A DNA stretch of 9,914 bases from NCBI GenBank assembly GCA_028277865.1, contig JANQFM010000522.1, positions 1 through 9,914 on the forward strand, in the 5' to 3' direction. This document shows positions 5,166 through 9,914 of this stretch, piece by piece (positions within the stretch are counted from its first letter, which is position 1; each line of letters opens with the position of its first letter). A model generated the notes under the pieces. That model made no database searches and was not told the origin of the DNA. It saw only the letters and a list, made by a program, of their open reading frames with translations. Made by a program: the position numbers and the translations under genes. This stretch comes from Acidobacteriota bacterium (GTDB taxonomy: Bacteria; Acidobacteriota; UBA6911; RPQK01; DATIPO01).

Positions 5166-6278
5166 GTGATTATCGGATTACCCAAGGAGCTGAAAGACAA
5201 CGAGTACCGGGTCGGCATGGTGCCTTCCGGCGTCCACGCGCTGGTGGCCGACGGCCATTCGGTCTTTGTCGAAGAGGAGGCGGGGCAGGGCTCGGGATTC
5301 ACCGACCAGGAGTATGTCGAAGCTGGCGGAACGGTCCTCAAGAGCGCCGACGAGGTCTACGGGCGCAGCGACATGGTGGTCAAGGTCAAGGAGCCTATCG
5401 AGCCGGAGTACCCGCGCTTGCGCGAAGGGCTGATCGTCTTCAGCTACCTTCACCTGGCCCCTTTGCCCGTGCTCACCAAGGCGCTGGCAGACAGCAAAGT
5501 CACCGGCGTGGCCTACGAAACGATCAGTGACCGGCACGGCAACCTGCCTCTCTTGACTCCCATGAGCGAGGTGGCGGGACGCATGTCCATCCAGGTGGGA
5601 AGCTACTACCTCTCCAAGCCTCGAGGTGGACGAGGAGTGTTGGTGGGGGGCGTCCCCGGGGTTTGGCCGGCTCGGGTGGCTGTCATCGGGGGCGGCACCG
5701 TAGGAGTCAACGCCGCCAAGATGGCCATGGGGCTGAACGCCGACGTCACGGTCCTGGACGTCGACATGGAAAAACTGCGCTACCTGGACGATGTTTTCCT
5801 AGGCCGCATCAAGACCGTCTACTCCAACCACTACAACATCGCTCAATTGCTTGCTTCGGCCGATTTGGTGATCGGGGCGGTGCTCATCGTAGGCGCCAAC
5901 GCCCCCAAGCTGGTCACCCGCGGAATGCTGGTGGACATGAATCCCGGCGCCGTGGTGGTCGATGTGGCGGTCGACCAGGGCGGTTGCTTTGAAACCACCC
6001 GGCCCACCACCCACAGCGATCCGGTTTACAAGGTGGAGGAGGTGGTCCACTACTGCGTGACCAACATGCCGGGCGCCATGCCCCGAACCTCCACCTTCGC
6101 CCTCACCAACGCCACCCAGCCCTACATCAACAGGATCGCCGCGATGGGCCTGGAAGGCGCCATCGAAAACGACCCGCTGCTGGAGGGCGGAGTCAATACC
6201 TACAAAGGCCACATCACCTGCCGCCCGGTGGCCGATGCCCAAAACCGTCCTTACCAAAGCTACAGCAGCCTGAAGTAA
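5166..6278 (+). CDS. ald: Alanine dehydrogenase
   Basis: This is a 370-residue enzyme, the standard length for Ald. It catalyses the reversible NAD-dependent deamination of L-alanine to pyruvate and ammonium in the cytoplasm. All residues known from characterised Ald enzymes are at their usual numbers: Arg15, Lys75 (in VKVKEP), His96 (in YLHLAP) and Asp270 (in DVAVDQGG). The NAD-binding glycine loop is VIGGGTVGVNAA (about 173-184), with Asp198 at the end of the following strand to hold the ribose. The GTG start is fixed by AAGGAGG at 5155-5161 and by the N-terminus IIGLPKELKDNEYR. The frame is open further upstream, but that part lies over the repeats and the antiporter gene. The transferase gene follows after 14 bases, probably on the same transcript. 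Confidence 0.97.
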   Translation: MIIGLPKELKDNEYRVGMVPSGVHALVADGHSVFVEEEAGQGSGFTDQEYVEAGGTVLKSADEVYGRSDMVVKVKEPIEPEYPRLREGLIVFSYLHLAPLPVLTKALADSKVTGVAYETISDRHGNLPLLTPMSEVAGRMSIQVGSYYLSKPRGGRGVLVGGVPGVWPARVAVIGGGTVGVNAAKMAMGLNADVTVLDVDMEKLRYLDDVFLGRIKTVYSNHYNIAQLLASADLVIGAVLIVGANAPKLVTRGMLVDMNPGAVVVDVAVDQGGCFETTRPTTHSDPVYKVEEVVHYCVTNMPGAMPRTSTFALTNATQPYINRIAAMGLEGAIENDPLLEGGVNTYKGHITCRPVADAQNRPYQSYSSLK

Positions 6279-6292
6279 GACGCCTTCTCGTC

Positions 6293-7069
6293 ATGCAGAA
6301 CCAAAGCGCATCCCTTTCTCCCGTTTGGCGCCTGATGCGGGATCCGCCCCTTGCAGGAACGGTCAACATGGCGAAGGATCTCCGCTTGCTGCAGCAGCTG
6401 GAGAAGGCCAGCCGGTCAACTACGATCGTGCGCCTTTACGCCTGGGACAAGTCGACGGTCTCGCTGGGAAAGCACCAAAAGCCGGAATCGGGGGCGGACC
6501 TGGAGTATTGCAGCCGCAATGCAATCCCGATCCTACAGCGCCCTTCGGGCGGACGTGCTGTGCTGCACGCCGACGAAGTGACCTACGCGGTGATCTCCAA
6601 CGACTCCGACTTCTTTCCGATGAACAGCCTGCCCGAGACTTACCGCGTCATTGCCTTGGCTTTGCAGTCCGGATTGGCCCGATTGGGCATCGAGACCGTA
6701 CTGGCCCGCCCGCCCCACCGTCCGGCCAGCCCGTCCTCCACCGATTCGAGCCTGTCCGCTCCTTGCTTCGTGGCGCCTTCACGCCACGAATTGCTCTGCC
6801 AAGGCCGCAAGATCGCCGGCAGCGCCCAACGCCGCCTGCGCCGGGCCTTCCTGCAACACGGATCCATCCCCCTGACCGTCGATTACCCGCTCATGTCGGC
6901 TGCCCTGGGATGCTCCCAGGATCTGCTGCGCCGCACGGTCATCTCCGTTTCAGAAGCCGCCGGACGTCCCATCAGCAGGGAATTGCTGGAATCGTCCTTG
7001 GTGGCTGGATTCGGGGAATGGGGAAGCCCGCGAAGAAATCCTCCGCCAGTACCCCTCGTTGGAGCCTGA
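6293..7069 (+). CDS. Lipoyl/octanoyl-transferase of the BPL/LPL superfamily (LipM-like)
   Basis: This is a 258-residue protein that handles octanoyl or lipoyl groups for the lipoyl domains of pyruvate dehydrogenase-type enzymes or GcvH. The opening VWRLMRDPPLAGTVNMA (11-27) is the family start. The substrate-binding motif is RPSGGRAVLH (83-92). GRKIAGSAQ (171-179) carries the conserved lysine Lys173, followed by FLQHGSIPL (187-194). Cys158 in APCFVAPSRHE sits where octanoyltransferases of the LipM type have their catalytic cysteine, so LipM-like transfer from octanoyl-ACP is likelier than ATP-dependent ligation; this is inference. The last 15 or so residues (after GFGEW) are not family sequence: they read, out of frame, through an antitoxin remnant. 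The native C-terminus has apparently been replaced. No clear ribosome binding site is seen, so translation may depend on ald upstream. Confidence 0.82.
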   Translation: MQNQSASLSPVWRLMRDPPLAGTVNMAKDLRLLQQLEKASRSTTIVRLYAWDKSTVSLGKHQKPESGADLEYCSRNAIPILQRPSGGRAVLHADEVTYAVISNDSDFFPMNSLPETYRVIALALQSGLARLGIETVLARPPHRPASPSSTDSSLSAPCFVAPSRHELLCQGRKIAGSAQRRLRRAFLQHGSIPLTVDYPLMSAALGCSQDLLRRTVISVSEAAGRPISRELLESSLVAGFGEWGSPRRNPPPVPLVGA

Positions 7070-7142
7070 AGACATCGACGCCTGCCTCGATTTTGCCGCC
7101 CGGCTGATGGGACGTAGCTACGTCATCAAGATGACAGCCTGA
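7023..7142 (+). pseudogene. 3' half of a DUF433 antitoxin gene (remnant)
   Basis: In the frame one base ahead of the transferase frame, codons from 7023 encode EAREEILRQYPSLEPEDI followed by DACLDFAARL and a stop at 7140-7142. This is the C-terminal half of a DUF433 (VapB-like) antitoxin: EEIL, YP.L...DI and A.L.FAARL are its hallmarks. The N-terminal half, with the usual HGKPCIRG-like strand, is absent because the sequence before about 7000-7023 belongs to the transferase. There is no start codon, so it is a remnant joined by deletion. It ends two bases before the toxin ATG, the normal spacing of an antitoxin-toxin pair. Confidence 0.72.
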
Positions 7143-7144
7143 AA

Positions 7145-7330
7145 ATGCCCAAGTACGTCATCGATGCAAACCTGCCTTATTACTTTGGGCTCTGGAACAG
7201 CTCGTCCTACATTCATGTGAAGGACATCAAAGATGAATGGACCGACACTCAGATATGGAAGTTCGCACCCTCTCAAGTGCCTCTCCCAGGGTTCGAGCAG
7301 CCTGGACTTGCATTCACGGGCTCCGCGTGA
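7145..7330 (+). pseudogene. Truncated DUF5615 PIN-like toxin
   Basis: The first 41 residues (MPKYVIDANLPYYF, then SSSYIHVKDIKDEWTD and IWKFA) match the N-terminal half of DUF5615 PIN-like toxins. The acidic residue in VIDANLP belongs to the nuclease site. Intact members run about 110 residues and continue into a stretch like LTIITKDADF. Here, after IWKFA (about 7267), the frame reads PSQVPLPGF... and stops at 7328-7330, with no family match in any frame. The gene is therefore cut, its 3' end meeting the foreign CHAT remnant at 7314. It is probably inactive. Together with the DUF433 piece it was a type II toxin-antitoxin pair. Confidence 0.72.
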
Positions 7331-7526
7331 AGAGGACTGGCGACCAATTCGTTTCGCCCGCTGGTATCAGGCGTGCCTGTAGAGATCCAAGCTCGAATGC
7401 CGCCTCGATGGACCTTCCCGCCCCTAATGCCTGGTAGAATCCTACAGAAAATGCAATCGCAGCATCATCGGGTATCTGTTGGCTGAGCCCGACGACATAG
7501 GGGATCCGCTCACGACCTGCAAACCA
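7314..7526 (-). pseudogene. C-terminal remnant of a CHAT (caspase-like) domain protein
   Basis: The minus strand between the TAG at 7529-7527 and the TGA at 7316-7314 has an open stretch of 70 codons without a start. It reads IPYVVGLSQQIPDDAAIAF, SVGFYQALGAGRSIEAAFEL, and ends WSPVLFTRSP. The pattern (P/V)YVVG...DDAAIAF..GFYQALG.GRSI..AF.LG is the familiar end of CHAT and related caspase-like domains. The part with the catalytic His and Cys would lie upstream, but the in-frame stops at 7527 and just beyond, and the exported-protein gene from 7641, leave no room for it. It is thus a remnant of a larger, possibly defence- or signalling-related gene. Confidence 0.62.
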
Positions 7527-7640
7527 CTATGCGCTATCTGCGGATCAGCGCACAGTACCAAGGAAGCAGCTATGCAGTCCCTTGGGGCTGTGGTGGACTC
7601 GGAAGAGAATAATGAGGGGGCTGGGCTTTGGCCTGGCCCC
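7331..7640. other. Stretch without an intact gene
   Basis: Apart from the CHAT remnant up to 7526 and the terminator hairpin at 7617-7640, nothing is recognisable here on either strand. A 27-codon plus-strand frame from ATG 7529 (starting MRYLRISAQ) has no ribosome binding site. Confidence 0.5.
7605..7640 (-). terminator. Terminator-like hairpin after the exported-protein operon
   Basis: On the minus strand GGGGCCAG (7640-7633) pairs with CCAGCCCC (7624-7617) over an 8-base loop; two of the eight pairs are G-T. It starts directly after the TAA stop of the Cys-rich protein (7643-7641) and is followed by the T-rich tail CCTCATTATTCT. This would end transcription of the operon. Confidence 0.55.
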
Positions 7641-8126
7641 TTAGAAGCAGATAGGCAGGCCCAAGATTCTCTCCAGCATGGCCCCTTCTACAGACAGAAA
7701 GCATTGGTCTGCGCCGCAATCTCCAAAGTTGCAGCCAGACCACTGCTGGCCGTTTGACGGCTTCGGGGGAGTGCTGAAGCTGACGCTTGAGGATCTGAAA
7801 TAGTTGACTCCGCATGAGGTCACTAGCTCCCCGCCACAGATAATCACTGCGCTGCCAGGCTGTTGGACGGTTCTGCTGCAAGTATCCAGGCTTACGCCGC
7901 CTCGGGTGCAGAGAGAGTTGCTGTGGCTCTTGAGTTCGCCAGCCATTGACAGGCTCTGCACACTTTCAGGGTTTTCGCCGACAACCCGTGCTGAGGTTGA
8001 CCATGACACGAGAAGGCTTCCCGAAGGAAGGACGCAAATATCAACCCCGGCGCTATTGTGAATCGTTGCAGAATAGACGGGCTGACCACAAAAAAGAACG
8101 AAGGCTGCTGCGACGATGTGCCTCAT
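7641..8126 (-). CDS. Exported cysteine-rich protein of unknown family
   Basis: This is a 161-residue protein I do not recognise. It begins with a typical signal peptide, MRHIVAAAFVLFCGQPVYSA, with likely cleavage around residue 20. The mature part is rich in serine and glycine and has nine cysteines, three of them in a GCNFGDCGADQC cluster near residue 136. This suggests a disulfide-stabilised protein outside the cytoplasm. The ATG overlaps the stop of the preceding gene as ATGA. A strong AAGGAGG at 8143-8137 supports the start, and a terminator-like hairpin follows the stop. It is the second gene of a two-gene operon and probably works with the first product. No plus-strand frame here has comparable support. 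Confidence 0.72.
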   Translation of the reverse strand: MRHIVAAAFVLFCGQPVYSATIHNSAGVDICVLPSGSLLVSWSTSARVVGENPESVQSLSMAGELKSHSNSLCTRGGVSLDTCSRTVQQPGSAVIICGGELVTSCGVNYFRSSSVSFSTPPKPSNGQQWSGCNFGDCGADQCFLSVEGAMLERILGLPICF

Positions 8127-8731
8127 TTTTTTCCCACCTCCTTAAACTCCAGAATGACTTCCCAGCGATCCAATTCATAGGGGGTATCTTCCCTTGCAAT
8201 CCCCATGGAACCCTTTACATCTTGATGGACGTACTGAACGATGCGAACCCAAATGGCAGGTCCATCCTTTCTTGCTAGCAAGTAACGGTGCAGCTCTTCG
8301 TGCTGGGCCTGAACAAACTCCACCTCCTGGCGGATATAGGCCACGTAGCGCGTGCGTTGTTCGTTGCGATTGATCTCGCCCAGCTTTCGCATCTTTTCGG
8401 CCAAGCGCGTTTCGTTGTTCAGGCGCTCCGACTCTCTTGCTACCAGCATGCCTTGATCAGCCAATAGTTGCGCAATCTCTTGAGAAAACGCGGGATCATC
8501 CTTCGCCAAAAGCGGCCGGAGATTCAGAGTGGTGTTCAACCAGTATTTGTAGAATCCCGATCCGAGGCGGAATTTGTAATCGGCCTTTGTGAAAAATGCC
8601 TGCCAGGCAAAGAAGTCGGGTATTGCCTGCCCGCTGAACTGCGTCACCGACACTTCGGGCTCTTGGTTCTGGCCGCTTAGCGGCGGGGCGAGGAGGGCTA
8701 ATGTCATCGCAATTGTTGGAATCCAAGTCAT
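8123..8731 (-). CDS. Exported helical protein of unknown family
   Basis: This is a 202-residue protein without a family I can name. The N-terminus MTWIPTIAMTLALLAPPLSG looks like a signal peptide, though without a positively charged start; cleavage near GQ or QN is plausible. The mature part is mostly charged and helical. The stretch from about residue 75 to 150 (LAKDDPAFSQEIAQLLADQG, then RESERLNNETRLAEKMRKLG) could form coiled coils. No catalytic motif and only the signal hydrophobic segment are visible, so it is probably periplasmic or secreted. It ends in GKK and its TGA overlaps the next ATG by four bases, so the two genes are translated together. The ATG at 8731 has no clear ribosome binding site; the AT-rich block upstream may hold the promoter. 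Confidence 0.78.
   Translation of the reverse strand: MTWIPTIAMTLALLAPPLSGQNQEPEVSVTQFSGQAIPDFFAWQAFFTKADYKFRLGSGFYKYWLNTTLNLRPLLAKDDPAFSQEIAQLLADQGMLVARESERLNNETRLAEKMRKLGEINRNEQRTRYVAYIRQEVEFVQAQHEELHRYLLARKDGPAIWVRIVQYVHQDVKGSMGIAREDTPYELDRWEVILEFKEVGKK
8137..8143 (-). promoter_or_regulatory. Strong ribosome binding site inside the first exported-protein gene
   Basis: The minus strand reads AAGGAGG at 8143-8137, ten bases before the ATG at 8126. It lies within the last codons of the upstream gene and allows independent or coupled initiation of the Cys-rich protein. It decides the start of that gene. Confidence 0.7.
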
Positions 8732-8744
8732 TGTTATTTAACCC

Positions 8745-8778
8745 AATATACCTTCTTTATAATACCAGATAATACCAG
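8745..8778 (-). promoter_or_regulatory. AT-rich promoter region with a duplicated 10-mer
   Basis: In an AT-rich block the 10-mer ATAATACCAG is repeated exactly in tandem (8759-8768 and 8769-8778). On the minus strand TATATT (8750-8745) lies 13 bases before the ATG at 8731 and could be a -10 box, giving a very short leader; TATTAT and TATAAA further upstream are alternatives. No convincing -35 box is seen. The doubled 10-mer might be a regulator site. Confidence 0.35.
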
Positions 8779-8841
8779 AAGATTACAGGCCTCGACCGGA
8801 AGAATATCAGAAGCTTCCCTGGACAAGGGTAGGCCACTTCA

Positions 8842-9914
8842 TTAGCCCGCCACCCCCTTCTCCCTCAGAATCTCCCAGACCTTGGGCGGAGTCACAGGGA
8901 TGTCGATGTGGCGGACGCCCAGGTGGGAGAGCGCGTCCACCACGGCGTTGACCACCGCCGCCGGAGCACCCACGGTGGCCGACTCGCCGATCCCCTTGGC
9001 GCCGATGGGATGGTGGGGCGAAGGTGTACAAGTCTTGTCCGTCTCCCATTTGGGCGTCTCTACCGCCGTGGGCAGCAGGTAGTCCTGGAATGAGCCGGTC
9101 AAGATGTTGCCCTGGTCGTCGTAGATCAGCTCCTCGAAAAGGGCCGGCGCCAATCCCATGGTCAGCCCGCCGTGGACCTGGCCTTCCACAATCATGGGAT
9201 TGATGATGTTGCCGCAGTCGTCCACCGCCATGAAACGGCGCAAATGAATCTCCCCCGTCCCCTTGTCGATGTCCGCCACGCAGATGTAGGAGCCGAAGGG
9301 GAAGGTCAGGTTGGGAGGGTCGTAGTAGGAAACGGCTTCGAATCCGGCCTCCATGCCTGGGGGATGGTCGGTGTAGGAGGCGAAGGCGATCTCCTGGATT
9401 GTCTTGGCCTTTTCGGGAGCGCCTTTGACATGGAACTTGCCAGGTTCCCACTCCAGATCCTCCTCGCTGACCTCCATCAGGTGGGCGGCAATCTTGCGGG
9501 CCTTCTCGCGCAGCTTGTGGCATACCTTGGCCGCCGCCGCCCCCGCCGTGGGAGTGCTGCGGCTGGCGTAGGTGCCCAATCCGTAGGGCGCCGTATCTGT
9601 ATCCCCTTCCTCCACCAGGATGTGCTCGGCGGGGATTCCCAGCTCCTCGGCGATGATCTGGGCATAGGTGGTTTCGTGGCCCTGCCCCTGCGACTTGGTG
9701 CCGAAGCGGGCGATGGCCTTGCCGGTGGGATGGACACGCAGTTCGCAGCTATCGAACATCTTCAAGCCCAAGATGTCAAAGTGCTTGGAATTGCCCGCTC
9801 CCACGGCTTCGGTGAAGCTGCTGATGCCGATCCCCATCAACTCGCCCCGTTGGCGTTTTTCGGCCTGTTCACGGCGCAACTCGTCGTAGCCGATGTTTTT
9901 CATGGCCAGCTTGA
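8842..9914 (-). CDS. CoxL-type molybdopterin hydroxylase, large subunit (C-terminal half, partial)
   Basis: The gene enters from beyond the right edge; the last 357 residues are visible, against roughly 780-810 in the family. It belongs to the xanthine oxidase family, large subunit of aerobic CO dehydrogenase or a related aldehyde/aromatic hydroxylase, which binds the molybdenum cytosine dinucleotide cofactor. Visible marks, in order, are TKSQGQGHETTYAQIIAEEL, GDTDTAPYGLGTYASRS, YYDPPNLTFPFGSYICVADI, VDDCGNIINPMIVEGQVHGG, ETPKWETD, and GAKGIGESATVG, whose glutamate is the active-site base. ETPKWETD...TPSPHHPIGAKG recalls form I CoxL, while the last 40 residues look more like other CoxL-type proteins. 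The motif that separates them (AYXCSFR or AYRGAGR) is outside the window. Small and medium subunits would be expected beside it, but none follows downstream. Confidence 0.9.
   Translation of the reverse strand, partial: KLAMKNIGYDELRREQAEKRQRGELMGIGISSFTEAVGAGNSKHFDILGLKMFDSCELRVHPTGKAIARFGTKSQGQGHETTYAQIIAEELGIPAEHILVEEGDTDTAPYGLGTYASRSTPTAGAAAAKVCHKLREKARKIAAHLMEVSEEDLEWEPGKFHVKGAPEKAKTIQEIAFASYTDHPPGMEAGFEAVSYYDPPNLTFPFGSYICVADIDKGTGEIHLRRFMAVDDCGNIINPMIVEGQVHGGLTMGLAPALFEELIYDDQGNILTGSFQDYLLPTAVETPKWETDKTCTPSPHHPIGAKGIGESATVGAPAAVVNAVVDALSHLGVRHIDIPVTPPKVWEILREKGVAG

Noticed and set aside
7479..7757. Plus-strand frame of 92 codons
   Set aside because: It overlaps the end of the exported Cys-rich gene and its terminator, with no ribosome binding site or family match.
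8807..9523. Minus-strand second frame within the CoxL-type gene
   Set aside because: Arginine- and glycine-rich shadow of the hydroxylase frame.

Overview
The window is GC-rich bacterial chromosomal DNA. Its intergenic regions carry many short tandem and palindromic repeats, and several open frames encode generic secreted or house-keeping proteins. An uncultured soil or marine lineage such as Acidobacteriota would fit. That placement is an impression from gene style (Uma2 paralogs, DUF433/DUF5615 pair, CoxL-type hydroxylase, heptamer repeats), not a demonstrated classification.

Layout, left to right. (1) 1-230: a minus-strand tRNA-His with encoded CCA, followed on its 3' side by three GC-rich hairpins. 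(2) 417-1336, plus strand: a small DUF6916-type protein and a GNAT acetyltransferase, separated by a palindromic repeat. (3) 1362-2608, minus strand: two tandemly duplicated Uma2-family (PD-(D/E)XK fold) genes, about 80% identical, each with the same candidate promoter placed almost on the start codon. (4) 2609-3243: no gene, but a MITE-like inverted repeat, two further hairpins and a second, inverted copy of the palindromic repeat seen near 706-802. The two copies bracket the GNAT/Uma2 block. (5) 3244-4797, minus: an ion-transporter-superfamily (NhaD-like) sodium:proton antiporter. (6) 4798-5165: the divergent control region, holding three kinds of short tandem repeat. (7) 5166-7069, plus: alanine dehydrogenase (ald), then a lipoyl/octanoyl-transferase of the BPL/LPL superfamily, 14 bp apart and probably co-transcribed. 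(8) 7000-7530: a scar of decayed accessory genes. It holds the 3' half of a DUF433 antitoxin running out of frame through the end of the transferase gene, the 5' part of its DUF5615/PIN-like toxin partner, and, on the opposite strand, the C-terminal end of a CHAT (caspase-like) domain protein with no start. (9) 7641-8731, minus: a two-gene operon of exported proteins with an ATGA overlap, a strong internal ribosome binding site and a terminator-like hairpin at its end. (10) 8842-9914, minus: the C-terminal half of a CoxL-type molybdopterin hydroxylase that continues beyond the window.

Functional links are modest. Ald yields pyruvate, and the neighbouring transferase serves lipoylation of complexes such as pyruvate dehydrogenase or the glycine cleavage system, so both touch central carbon/nitrogen metabolism; this link is inferred. 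The most unusual material is the decayed toxin-antitoxin/CHAT scar, the unrecognised exported pair, and the inverted repeats flanking the Uma2 duplication.
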